41,750 nt of DNA from assembly GCF_001039355.2 (NCBI RefSeq), contig NW_019775898.1, positions 125,563-167,312 of the forward strand. Direction: 5' to 3'. The position numbers and the translations under genes were made by a program. Shown here piece after piece: positions 1-16,924 of this stretch (position 1 is its first letter; every line of letters starts with the position of its first letter). The notes beneath the pieces were generated by a model. The model had not been told where the DNA came from. It saw only the letters and a list, made by a program, of their open reading frames with translations, and searched no databases. This DNA comes from Lingula anatina (lineage: Eukaryota > Brachiopoda > Lingulata > Lingulida > Lingulidae).

Positions 1-1142
1 AAAAAGCAGCTCTATCAAATTACATAGTGGTGCAGTAACACATGAGCATGTTAAGTCAGTTAACTGTAAACTTTGGAACTGAGGAGGTTGTGGAGTTATT
101 TTTAAACTGTTTGATAAATCCTGTGAACTCAAATTGAATGGTACAGCACCAACCAAACCTGAAATATGATTTACTACTTTGACAGCATGGGAAATTAAAA
201 AAAAAAAGGCCAACCATTTGATTTGTTGAGTGATTTTTCTCTGAAACAAATTATTTTCTTCTTATAAAATAATAGAAAATAAATATTCCCAAAGCGTGTG
301 TAATTTTATGTGTGTTGGAGGGTATTAGGGGGGATAGTGTGGCTTTATGAGTCCAAGATTATTACATAATACTACTTCTGTGGGGATCACTAGAGTCATA
401 CCTGTGTTATCAGTGAGCTAATAAGGTTGTAAGTCTAATCTTTGTTTGTTTTGAGTCTGAATTTTTAAGACCTTGAACTGCACGGGACAGAAAAAAAGCG
501 CTTTTATGGCAACAGATGTTGACTATTCAAACTATTCCCAGTTAGAAATCTAACCCATGACATTTTTATTTCTGGATATATAAAACACTTTCAAAGCACA
601 GTGCCAGAAGTCAAAGTACCCGTACCTGGCATGCTCTTGATGGCAAGGTTCATGGGGACAAATTATTTGAACTATTTCAGTTACTGGTTGAAAGAGCTAT
701 TTCTGTTAGAGAACAAACTCTCAGGACCACTTGGTTGGTTAAAAATGTGTTAATGAAAGAGGGGTCATTTTATACTTCCAGTTACACAGCAATTAAGAAT
801 ATCATTTTTAAAAGTTGATGTTCTTGAAGTTTTCTTATAAATTGAATTTTAAAAATGTTTCAGCGAAGCACAGAAAAGTAGATGGGAGATTTAGTTGAAT
901 GGCAAAAGCTGTTCATGTCTTTCATGATATCTTCAACAGGTCCATAGCCAGCAGTTTCTAAAGGGGGGTTATTTTTCTGAAGAAGTGGACTTTTTAAATT
1001 GAAACTTTTGTGTAGATCAAATTTTACCCAGAAAAGGTCTATTTTGGACAAAAAGGGTTGTTCTTTCAGACCCCAGACCCCCCTGACTATGGGCCTGTTC
1101 AATCCACATTGAAATATAGCGGCTCTATATTTCTCCTTTCAG
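1..1142 (+). other. Malic enzyme intron (partial), no exon seen
   Basis: I looked for the malic enzyme segment that should precede the 1143 exon (YTPTVG and the N-terminal helices) and found none, so this is intron sequence. It is AT-rich. The only recognisable item is the small transposon at 936-1098, which ends just 44 bp before the next exon. Confidence 0.7.
936..1098 (+). mobile_element. Small inverted-repeat element (MITE-like), copy 1
   Basis: The left end ACAGGTCCATAGCCAG is matched, inverted, by the right end CTGACTATGGGCCTGT. The interior has a G-run, AAGTGGAC, TTTTACCCAGA and GTTCTTTC in the same order as in the copy at 5410-5586, which fixes it as a dispersed repeat. Flanking TCA on both sides may be a short target duplication. 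It is non-autonomous and has no transposase. Elements with CCCGTAGCCAG-type ends are, to my knowledge, common in marine invertebrate genomes. Confidence 0.75.
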
Positions 1143-6469
<5,327 letters not shown>

Positions 6470-7160
6470 ACGTTAGTTTGTTTCTTGGAGACAACACGTG
6501 GACATTGGGGATGGTTTCGCAGAATTGAGGGCACATACTGCATCAGCAGCTGTTCGCAAATTGTCAGTTTTTCTAGTCGTGGTGAGGAAGCCGAATGTTA
6601 CCATGATTTCAAATTATCAACCAAGTCTGAATTACCGGGTCGTTTTTTTCTACTGGAACTTTGTTTGTCAAACCTGTAAAAAAACCCGGTTTATGCATAT
6701 TTTATTACGCTCACAACAATTTTTGATTTTCTTTCAAAACATCTTTTTATCACATTGCTGTAATGATGGATGTTATAATGTCTAAATTATGAAAAATACA
6801 AATAATCACTTTAGTGAGGCGAGAAAACAAGTTATGGCAAATTGGATTTCTTTTCATTTTGATTTGTTTTATAATACGCAAACTGTGATCTCGAAGACGA
6901 TAATGATAATGATGATGATTTCACGTTTCACCGAGTTATATACGCATTTACATGGCAACCAATTTACAGTGACAACATTGCCAAGTGATAAATTGTGATT
7001 TGTAACATTTTAATCAGTGTTTGTTTTTATTTATATTTATTATGAATATTGGACATATACATATATGGATAAAGGCCTACAGAAGTCAGTTCAACAGTAT
7101 GTTTTTATTTTAACGTTTTTCTTTGTTTAAATCAATAAATTACAGTTCAGTGCAATTTTG
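6470..7160 (+). other. Malic enzyme 3' untranslated region
   Basis: AT-rich DNA from the stop codon to the first good poly(A) signal. The open frames inside it have no recognisable similarity. The exact cleavage site is inferred as 15-25 bases after the signal. Confidence 0.7.
7134..7139 (+). promoter_or_regulatory. Poly(A) signal AATAAA of malic enzyme
   Basis: Canonical AATAAA about 665 bases after the stop, followed by a T/G-rich stretch that could serve as the downstream element. Confidence 0.75.
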
Positions 7161-7311
7161 GACTCCTTATTTATGGTTGCAGATGGTATATCTTTCACAA
7201 CATATATAATGACAACAGGGAATCTGCAGTAACCGGTCTGCCAACTTGTACACTAGAAAGTAACGACCTTCTTCTAAAGAAACATACAGCATTGAATGTG
7301 CTACAGCACAT

Positions 7312-7317
7312 TTTATT
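7312..7317 (-). promoter_or_regulatory. Poly(A) signal of the convergent minus-strand gene
   Basis: TTTATT on the plus strand is AATAAA on the minus strand, about 412 bases after the stop of the Thr-rich protein gene. Cleavage would fall near 7290, leaving only about 130 bp between the two convergent transcripts. Confidence 0.6.
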
Positions 7318-7728
7318 GAAATTCAAAGTTAGGAAAAACTTATCATAAAGCCTGACCACAATACACCGCTCACTTTGGCACCTCTCCGGTGTTATAAACT
7401 ACGGGTGTGGACATTGTTCCGATTTCGATAGGCTGTCTTTGCGGTTGTCACATAGGCGTTAACTGGTGTGATGACGGCGACAATACCAGGAGACGACTAA
7501 AAGATTCCGACTGAGATTTCAAATAGGCTGTCAGTCTTTCCAAAAACTGCTGCAGGAGACTAATATTATCTTCCTCTTGCTGCGATGGACATTTGATGAA
7601 TTTTGGTGAGCAATATTGTGATATTTAATTACTTTTTCATGGCACCGATAGAACGCTTGTAATATCGCTTTATATCTTCAAAACTTATGCGAAACCAGAA
7701 ATCTTTGTGTTCATTATTTTGAGCAGCA

Positions 7729-10700
7729 TTAAGACTGAGCTGCCCGCAAACGGTTTCTATAGTGCTCCCCACCGGATAGCCGCCATTTTCTTAGCCACGC
7801 CCTAAGATGGCGCCTGTAATCTGGCGAGTGGCGTTCCCGCTGTCTTTCTAGCAATATACGTTTTCTAACCTCGGGTCGGTGCCAGCTTGGAGTGCGGTGG
7901 CGTATAGGGGGCGCTACTGTCTGTGTGATATAATATTGGGTCGGCACTAAGTATGCAACTGGGACGCCAGGAGGCGCACGCTGTACATTAGAGGTGTCAC
8001 TGCCGGGGCGAGTCGCCGCCGACCCCTGCTTTAACCCAGAGTCTGTGTCCGTTTTCCCGTTAGGGCCAGATGGACGATTTGACACCTGTATGACCGGATT
8101 GAAGACAGGGATGTAGTTTTCTTGATTTATCTGGCCCCTCCTACCGGGCCTATACCGGTGGTGTCTGCCCTCAACACGAGGGTCAGGGGTCCGCTGTCTC
8201 TGGGGCGGCCGCGTCTGGCGGTAGTACGGTCGCCGCGTGGGGTACGTTCGGCGGGGAGGTGGAGGTCGAGTCGTGGTGGTCGTGGTGGTCGCGGGAGTGG
8301 TGGTCACCGTGGTGTCTTCCTTCCCAACAAATACTTTCCACCACGGTCTGGCGGTGGTGGTTGTAGTGGTGTCGTAGTAATATGGCGTTGGAGGCCGCCT
8401 CCAGGGAGTTTGTCGCGTTGAAGTGGTCGTAATTCTCGTGGTGGTGCTGGTTGTCGAGGTTGTTGTTGGTCGTGTGGTCGTTGTAGGTGTAGTTGTTGTG
8501 GTGGTGGTGGTTGTGGTGGAGGTAGTTGTCGGAAATGGTGTGGTAGTTGTCGTCGTCGTGTCATCGTCATCGTCACCTCCAAAGAACTCCCAGAATCCTC
8601 TCTTCTCTCTGTGGACCAGAAACGACTTGGCGTCCTCCGCGCTCTGCTGCAGCCAACTGAACGGAAGGATCACCTCTGAAAACATACCGGTAAAATGAAG
8701 ATATCATTAGGGCTTACGGAAGCTCTTCCCAGGGAGACTGATCTAATTGCTGGGAACAAGAAGGAAGAAAGGAAGGAACTGAAAGATATATAGAGAATGA
8801 ACTATAGGGGATTCTGCCTGGATAAGTTACGGTGATTTGATCTTTATGCGTTTTTAAAATGCGGTGCAATAAGTCATATATACATCTTAAGGGTTCGCAG
8901 CGTTTTAACAATTAGAGATATATGCCTAGACTATTATGTAACATATGTGGACAATGGTCAAAGTATTTGAGGGAGACGGTCCATTCAAAACTAAATATCT
9001 TGTTTCACAGTATTCAGTTTTCTTTTTTGACATATGTGTCGATATAACAACTTCAATTTCAAATTGATGTGGTTGACCTTTAGCAAAAAGCGGACGGAAA
9101 AGAATTGTTTTGTTCTTCACAATTCGTCAAATCTGCCTCTTCCAGCTGGTTGACAACATTTTCTTGTCTTTTTATTCTACCGGTGTAGAGCCCCTACGCA
9201 TGTCCCTTTGTATCCTGATTTACGGGCTCTGCCCAACCGCTCCCTTGTACGTGCTATTGTTCTGTCTCTGGCTCTCCTTCTAAGCCTGACATGTACAGGA
9301 AAGGCAGTCCTTTAGGTACGGTAGAATGTTTTCCGTTATTTTAAGCAGGAGATACTTGTCACAAATTCCCTCTTTGACACTTTTGATTAACCCTAACCTG
9401 TACTTATCAAATGAGTTTTTTTCAAAGCACTGAAATTGTTTGCATTGCAGCGCATTTTGCAGCCAAAGAAAAACAGAAGCATTCGTTTTGTAACCGTAAC
9501 GCATTTTGCAACTAGTTTTATTCCTAGAGAGCTGAAATTGTTTGAAGAACTATAGAGATAAAGGTGGTAGAGGGATGGGGTACCTCGACACCAAACGCCG
9601 AATTTTCTTTTCAGTTTACCATCTATATTATGGCACACTTATTAAGCATTCATCCCCGTACATTTGTGACTTAAGTCCTTCGGAGTTACATTGCCATTAT
9701 AAATATTAGGGGTGGGGTTGTTCTGGATGAATTTCTATTTTCCATGTTTTAATTTCTGTTTTCTCTTTTGCTTGCAAAATACGTTTCTTTAGCAAAATGC
9801 ATTTTCACGTTTTTATTTTCAAAATGCGACCCTACAAGAAGCACCAAAAAAAGCGGTCAATTGCAAATTACGGCTCTAATGTTCCTATAAACCACGAACA
9901 CACGTTTCTTATGGTGAAAATTGATTTAAAAAATTGAGCATAAATCATGTGTAGTGCTTAGCTTTCACCATCCCTTAAAAGGTACAACAGTCCTCAACAT
10001 ATTAACATCTGGCTCAAAAATATTTTCCCCGCGTTTACACGTCTGAATTAGGCCAATAGTTGATAAATTAGTTGAAAGAATCACCGAGATCATAATATGA
10101 TATTTTTTATTTAACAAGGAACAAGTTATTAAATGGTGTTACGGACGTTTTCCCTTTGTGTCGCTTACAGTATATCTACATATATTGTTTTACTGCCATA
10201 AGAGGCTTATCATTTTCAGGGCTAAGGCTAAACAGCCGCTACTCAATGACGGCTAATTCATAATAATCTCTCTCTGCATTAAACAGAGTTAAGCATGCTC
10301 TCTCGCTCTTTCTGGTATTAAATAATATATTAAAAACTCTGAATCAGCAACACTTTCTTCTAGAGACGCCTACACTCCCCGTTGCTTTATCTGATAAAGG
10401 ACGATCACTCCGGTACTTCCACTATATATCTGATCTCAGTGGAAAGTCCTTGTTTAACACCACGTCCAACAGAGCTGGAATGGGTTCGGGAGTGGTCACT
10501 GTCTGGTCAGAAATTTCACTTAATTCTATACAGGTGTGACAAGGTTTAACTAGCGGGCAGCGTCCAGATGACTTCTTTTAAGAAGTTAAAGCGTCTGATG
10601 CCTGGCCGTCAACGTTTAAGTGGCAATAAGTTTCACAAGACTACATACCTCCCAATGTGTGAGATGTGTTATATAAATCGACGGTTTTGAGAATGGGCTC

Positions 10701-13259
10701 CGCTATAAGGAGTTTTGTTTTTTATGTTCATTTGAATTTTACTTTTGGAAACTTTCTGCTTGCACGAGCTCCTTCGATTATGAAGATGCCTTTAACTGTC
10801 AGCACGCTTTTCTAGATAATAACTGTGCAAGATAAAAGGCGGTAAAAGCGGTGTAGTTTGGGTTTCACTTTAGTCAACTTTAAACAAAATATTGGACCTT
10901 ATCCAAGGAGATGCACGTGGAAAAATATTTGAAAATAGCACTGAACAAACGTCCATATGTCCGAAGATGTTTTTCTGGAAAATAAACAACTCCCTCCTTT
11001 AGGGAGCTAAAGTAAAACGTAGTGTGTTGCAAGAGTTAATGTTTCTGCAGCACGTGGAGTCGTTTTAATCTCGGCACAGGGGAGTTTGTTAAACTATTCC
11101 AAGACTATGGTCTTATCGGAAAGGAAGACGGCAAGTTATGATCTGTGTTGCATTAAATCGAGGACCCTTCAAATGTGTTTAAAATGAAGTTAACAATAAG
11201 ATGTATTGGTTTTATTTTTACACAGATTAAAATATGTTGCGCAGAAAAAAATAACAATGTCGTACGTCTTGTATGCATAAAAAGTGAACACTGACAAATA
11301 AAATGTAACTACTGCATGCTAGAATAACTAAGGCCACACTTTTTTATTTTTATGGATGACATCCTCTGGGTACCCCAAAATCGGTGCGAGAGGGCGAAAA
11401 ANTAATCTACCAGTCGTTAACCCTGGTGCATGTGTACGAGAGGAACTAGATGGTTTGGAAGGGCGCAGGAATCCAGATACATCGGAAAATTTCTTGTAAA
11501 TTATTGTTTATTCAGAAGTTAAAACTAGACGGTGACTGCTGATGGCAAGGAGTGCAAGTGTGGCGGGTAAATATCTGTCGCACTGAACGAGAGGGAGGGA
11601 GGAGGGAAGGCGGGGGGGGGGCGTGGATTAAATTAGAAAAAAGGATAAATTGAACTCATCGTGTGTTACAATAATAATAAAAATAATATTCAGAATTTTT
11701 TTATAAGGCACATTCACTAAAAAATACAATTCCCATACAAAGATATTAAAATTTAAAAGATAAGGACTGACACTTAAAAGAACATAATATTGATTTACTT
11801 ACAAAATTGATAAGTTTTTGAGAGTTGACTTGATTTATGAAATAAATAAAAAACGCATTTTCCCTTAAAAACACGAGTTTGAAAGGAATCTCCAATTGTC
11901 GTCTTTCTAATAGTCGACTGTGATTCATTTCAACGCTTTGGAGTATATATATCTCAAATGCACAGTTCTACCTCATATAACTATTACTATGTTAAAGAGA
12001 GAGGGAGAGAGAGAGAGGAAGGAGAAGAAGAGTTAAACAGCATGGTATTACTATGAGGCACTTGTCGTTGCTTACTTCGTGCTTACTTCGGTACAGATGG
12101 GTCTCTATTTTATGGAGAAGCGGAGCAAGGGGTGCATTAGTCTTACTATAGAAGATTATCATATAATATTCCGTGGTCTGACAAATATTTAGTGAGGTGC
12201 CCCCCCCCCCCCCTTGCCGTGGACACGACATGGTTGATTGACTTTCGGAAAAAAGCTGTTCGAACACGTGGTTTAATTCGACACATTGCTGCTGCTGGCA
12301 ACAAACAGCGTTGTGATTTTTTAAGGTCGATTTTCTTTGTTAATTTATTTGTCCTGTAGAACTTTCGTCCAGTAAACAAATACAATTAACTAATAAATAC
12401 TGATACTTGGCGAGTTCCTTGTCACATGTAACATTGCCATAATGTATCAGTACGTGAATCCCACGTATGGCGGAGTTTCACTATACACAGTAATTAATTG
12501 AAGGTCCTTCTACTGGTTAAGAAATACCCAAACCTTAGATTATTGCATTACACTTCACGAAACGCAGACTGTTTACTTAATATTCACCTTTCAGTATATC
12601 CTCTTAAACATCGTTCATGCATGGATCAACTTAAACGTTCACACATTTTCATATTTTAATTATTTTCATTACAAAATTAACTTTATGATAATTTGCTCTA
12701 TAAAATAAGAATAAGTACATGCCCTATGCATTGGAAAATTCCTGGGTACGTCAAAAGTATTATCTCAAACTAACATTTTTATTTACTTAGAATTATTTGA
12801 TTTGTTTAAGGTAAGCAGAGCCAACCTATGGCGGACTACAATTTTTTAAATCAAAATTAAAACTTGGGACCATGGCGACACATTTTACAGTAGTAAACAT
12901 TCAATGTGCGTCCCTTTAGGTTACAATGGCACAGAGGTGACAGCGCATTCATCAAGTGAACCGGAGAATGCTTGACACATTTTAGAAACATTAAAACAGG
13001 GCAAGGTTCTGACTTAACATTAATTACAGTTCGAATGGGTACTTCTCTGTTGTACTGAAGAATGCTGCGATAAAACCGTTAGGTCAATTATTTCTGTTTC
13101 TAGGAACAAAAACAAACTTTTTACACGCAGCGTCTTTTCCACAATGTGTGGGGCATTTCGACTTCTCCGTGAACAATACTTAAAGTATACCTGACAATGA
13201 CTTCAGGATGTTATTATCAAAACCGTCCGACTGCTTGAAGAAAGACCGAGATCAGAGAC

Positions 13260-13311
<52 letters not shown>

Positions 13312-14945
13312 GGGGGGGGGGAGGGAGAGACCAAGAGAGAGAGAGAGAGAGAGAGAGACTGAGAGAGAAAGAGAGAGACCGAGAGATCGAGAAGGGGGGA
13401 GAGAAAGAGAGACCTAGAGAGGGAGAAAGGGAGAGAGAGACCGAGACAAAAAGAGAGAGGTTGGTCAGCAGTACCATCTGACCACAGTGGGTGACTGTAG
13501 TTAATTTTTGTTAGAAAATTGAAGAAAAGAATTTTTAAAATCCTGTAAAAGACTTGACGACTGAGACTTCTCTGAAGGTAGGGCGATAGCAGCATTTAAC
13601 ACAGTGGTGATTTACAAGTGTACTAGTAAGTAATAGAAATGTATACGAGAATAGAACTTTGAGACACTTCAAAAGCGCTGACGTGAGATCAAAATTTTGA
13701 GAAACAACCGCATTTGTAATGTGTAAACGTAGAAAACCATTCAACCGTAAAGTGAGTTTCTTTAAATATTGTACAGCTCAATTCAAGCGTATTTGCCATG
13801 TGTTCCAGTGAAATGTACACTTTTCCAGTTAAAACATATGGCTGAGTATATTTCATTTCCTGTGATATTTCAACTCACCTTCGTGGTGTGGCTTTTCCGC
13901 GCCTCCAGTTAGACCGGCTAGTACAACTGAAAAAAAAAAAAAAAAAAAACACAGAGGTGATTATTGACTGTTAATGAGTGTTTACTTATGAGGTGAACCT
14001 TTCACAGTGGGGTAAAGGCCCGCTTATTGGAGGGAAGACGGCGGCACTGAAAGTGTAGCTTTTCTCAAGACGCTGTGGTAATCAAGGGGACGCACTAGAT
14101 GGATCCATGGGACCCGATCCCATGGGGGGGTGGGGGTGGGGGCGTTGTGAACCTGTGATTGATAAATGTTTGAACCAGATGAGCGTATTATTTCTGGCGA
14201 TAATAGATAAAAAAGAAAATGTATAAAGTCACTGTGCGTCAGATCCCCCCCCCCCCAACCCGTGTAAACGAGTCATTTCCCCCCTTATTAGTTGGCACAT
14301 GGGGTGCTGTATAGTACAAAATCAATGTGACCTAAAATCGAAGCACAGTTTGTCGTACATCAACGACACCGACCCTCTTATTGATATAAGACAAACACAT
14401 TGAGGTATTTATACACAAGCAAATTAACAATTCAGTCAGGATTACAACAAATATTGGTCTACTTCGCACGCCCTGTCTTGTGATTCACTCGCCACACCTG
14501 TGAACGTCTAAAGAATCGATCAAATATTACTTCTCTGCTCTTTCATCAAATGGTTTGTTCCACCACGCCTTCTCCATTGTCAGTTCATTTTACCTGCTGT
14601 TTTATTGTTCTGTTTTCAAACAACATAACCCGCCTTCAATTGGTTAAAGTTTGCCGTGTCTACAGCGTTCTACTGAACATTATTACACGCCGTCACGCGC
14701 CGATACATACCGTCATAATGTAAACATAAAACTCCAGATGTACGAGTTGTTGAAAAGTTATATACCAAACAAAACGAATGAAAAAAAAATTAACGAAGAG
14801 AAACAGTCGAGGAAAAATCTTAATGTGCCTCAACAAGATGTATGCCCTCCCGGAGAGCCCGAGGCTCGCCCGTTGAGAAAATGGTGAGAAACTTACCTGT
14901 AGTTAAAACAACAAGCGAGGTGGTTAACGCGGTAAAAGCTGCCAT
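7729..14945 (-). CDS. Secreted Thr-rich, cysteine-free protein (three exons, unknown family)
   Basis: Exons on the minus strand: 14945-14897 (ATG and most of a signal peptide), 13926-13879, and 8675-7729 (stop TAA at 7731-7729). All borders are GT-AG and phases match, giving 347 residues. Residues 1-26 form a hydrophobic signal peptide (MAAFTALTTSLVVLTT then VVLAG). Residues 48-58, AKSFLVHREKR, end in a dibasic furin-like site. GFWEFFGG and five Asp follow, then a Thr/Pro stretch at about 72-169 likely to be O-glycosylated. Next comes an Arg/Pro/Tyr-rich region and a basic C-terminal tail with RKRILLERQRER. There is no Cys. Inferred: an extracellular matrix or mucin-like protein. The propeptide loosely recalls that of vitamin K-dependent Gla proteins, but no Gla domain follows. 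I do not recognise a family. Confidence 0.8.
12200..12213 (+). repeat. Poly-C run
   Basis: Fourteen consecutive C residues in the large intron. This is simple sequence. Confidence 0.9.
13258..13450 (+). repeat. Long purine (GA)n tract with a G-run
   Basis: About 190 bp of almost pure purine on the plus strand: (GA)n, then a G-run near 13310-13320, then degenerate GA with occasional CC or CT breaks. It is long enough to favour triplex (H-DNA) structure. The long open frames across it are repeat artefacts. Confidence 0.95.
13927..14896 (-). other. First intron of the Thr-rich protein gene
   Basis: The plus-strand A-run from about 13931 to 13949 is the polypyrimidine tract of this intron on the minus strand, directly before CAG and the exon at 13926. 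The intron also holds the G-rich block at 14124-14142 and a poly-C run near 14244. No other exon was recognised. Confidence 0.75.
14105..14142 (+). repeat. Palindrome next to a G7-T-G5-T-G5 block
   Basis: CCATGGGA at 14105-14112 pairs with TCCCATGG at 14118-14125. Immediately after comes a G-rich run at 14124-14142 able to supply four G-triplets, so a G-quadruplex is possible on the plus strand. Confidence 0.6.
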
Positions 14946-16636
14946 GATCCTCAGGTAAGTCCGTCCACTCTGATGAACGCTGAAGCCGCTGCTAACCTAC
15001 ATGGGGTGATCGTAACGTATGACTCTCTCGTGAACTCTGCGGCTGCTTTTTCAAACACGTCAGATTTACTCACGCACTAGTTGAGGGAGCCAAGGGGGGG
15101 ATAGACTGGCGATTTGGGGCTCCTCGGCGGAACTGTCTTTGTAGTTTGAAGGTCGATTTACACATAAAAGAAGAATTTTCAAATAAAGCCACTTATTTTA
15201 TTATAAATCTGAAAACAATTAACGCGCAGCTTGGCTTGCGTTATGATTTCCTTTTATTATACAGTTTCTGCGCGGTGGTTATCTTTTATGGAAATCGAGT
15301 ATAAATAACAATATTTCAATCTTTATTGCACCCTGTTCCACGTGCGTCACTGGGACAAATAGAACCAAAAATAGTGGCAACTAAAAAACACCATAAACAA
15401 GGCGTCTACCTTTATTTATTTACAAAACATCACACTGAAATAAAAAGAAACATCAATGAATGGTCGTTATAAGTGCATGCCGTTGGAACCCGGCGTCGTT
15501 CATGTTGTAGCTGTCCTTGTACAAGACGCCTGTAAATCTGGCAGACGATACAAAATCCACTTATGTGTCAGCTGCGGGTGTCATCCTTGGCTTCAAGGTT
15601 TCAAGTTTTTTTTTGTGATTTTGTATCTTGTAACGGATGTTAGTTTTTTCCGTTAAAGCACTTTGTCCGTTTTATACCACTTTGTTCTGGCGGCTCAGCT
15701 ATGCCTCGCTGACAACATTGCTTGTTCTTTATATTCCTATAATTTGTTTTGACAAGAGTTATTCAACTTTATATCAATTGAAGAGCTAGCTGATTTGAAT
15801 CGACTGAGGAGTATTTGATAACTGTCTTTTTTTCCAATGTCCTATTTTTCCCAGTGAACTGCCATCATTGCCAGACCCTTATCCCGAAATAGAAGAAATT
15901 ATCAAACGAAAAACAAAACTATTGCTAAAACAATTACTTCTCAATCGAGAGGTTGAACTGTGTTATTTCAACACGGTTGCTGAGGGCAAACAGGCATTCA
16001 CGTGGAAAGGGCACGCAACTGAACACAAACCCAAACAAGAATGTTTCCACAGGAAAAAAAAAAAAAAAACGTCAGTTACAGTAACAGCAGCTAAGATGTT
16101 CACATCATGCGCGTTCCGCTCTCCCCCTAGATCGTTATACGACTGGCCAAAAGGGAATGAAATGAAAGAGTTTGGGGTGAGGCCAGTCCCCAAAGACAGC
16201 TCGGATTCCTTAGAAGCCAGATTTATAGTGGGAATGGGGACGTCGTTTCTTCGATCATACTTGGAATGTGATGCAGTTTTACCAGCGTCGATTGAGACAT
16301 GGTGAGACAGCAATTTGTGTATTTCTTTGACCATTCAATTATTATCCGAAAACATAACAATATCAAACCTGCCCAGTCCGTCACCCCTTACGACAGGCTC
16401 TTCGTTATACGTGAAGATTTATGATATGTAAACAGCAAACACATAAAAAACTTTAAATCTTGTGCAGCCCGGATACAGTTTAGGGAGTAATGTTCGGTCA
16501 GTTTCTCCCCCATTGTCCACTCAACCCCTCACCGTCAGTTCTTACGTCCACTGAGGCCAGATACATGGTATATTGAGTATTTTCACCTCCCCTCTTTCCC
16601 AACTCCCAACCCTCTATTTTCCATTTCTTCATTCAT
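14946..16636. other. Region upstream of the Thr-rich gene; no confident gene
   Basis: The minus-strand promoter and 5' UTR should begin here, but I see no convincing TATA box. The open frame at 15868-16305 (145 residues) contains a Lys run encoded by an A15 tract and has no family motif. The opposite strand is equally open, so neither can be called a gene. Confidence 0.5.
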
Positions 16637-16924
16637 GCCCCGCACGAAAATGCAGTAGTATCGAAGTAGCAAAGAAGCATTAACGCAGTAGAGGTGTGGA
16701 GCATATTTGCAGTAGAAATGCAGTGTACCCTACTGCAATTCTACTTCAAAAATTGCATAGGTTTGTACAGAGGAGGAGCATAAATGCAGTAGATTAGCAG
16801 CATGATAGAAGCATGTTTCAAATATGCTAATTAGCTCCCACATCGAAGCAGATTTGAAGCATGTTTGCAGTATGATTGCAGTAGTCTACTGCGCTGGAGT
16901 ATCTACTTCGTTTTTGTGCGGGGC
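16637..16924 (+). mobile_element. MITE with CCCCGCAC ends and internal GCAGTAG motifs
   Basis: The left end GCCCCGCACGAAAATG is matched by the inverted right end TTTTTGTGCGGGGC. Inside, the short words GCAGTAG, GAAGTAG and GAAGCAT recur many times, together with complements such as CTACTGC and CTACTTC. At about 288 bp it has no coding capacity. The target duplication is not obvious. Confidence 0.7.

Larger units (their letters stand above)
8676..13878 (-). other. Large intron of the Thr-rich protein gene
   Basis: This 5.2-kb intron lies between the second and third exons. I see no exon, transposon ends or conserved protein in it. It contains a short (GA)n tract near 12000, a poly-C run at 12200-12213, the long purine tract at 13258-13450 and the single undetermined base at 11402. 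The open frames here are short and look random. Confidence 0.65.

Noticed and set aside
860-1102. Minus-strand 80-codon frame resembling another at 5403-5600
   Set aside because: The similarity is explained by two copies of one inverted-repeat element.
8122-8698. Plus-strand open frames rich in Val, Gly and Arg
   Set aside because: They are the antisense of the Thr-rich exon, whose spliced signal peptide and matching intron phases support the minus strand.
13203-13595. Long open frames of Ser-Leu or Arg-Glu repeats
   Set aside because: Produced by the (GA)n tract, which lacks stops in several frames.
15868-16305. A 145-codon plus-strand frame with a 123-codon frame on the other strand
   Set aside because: A Lys run from an A15 tract, no recognised motif, no visible exon context, and both strands equally open.
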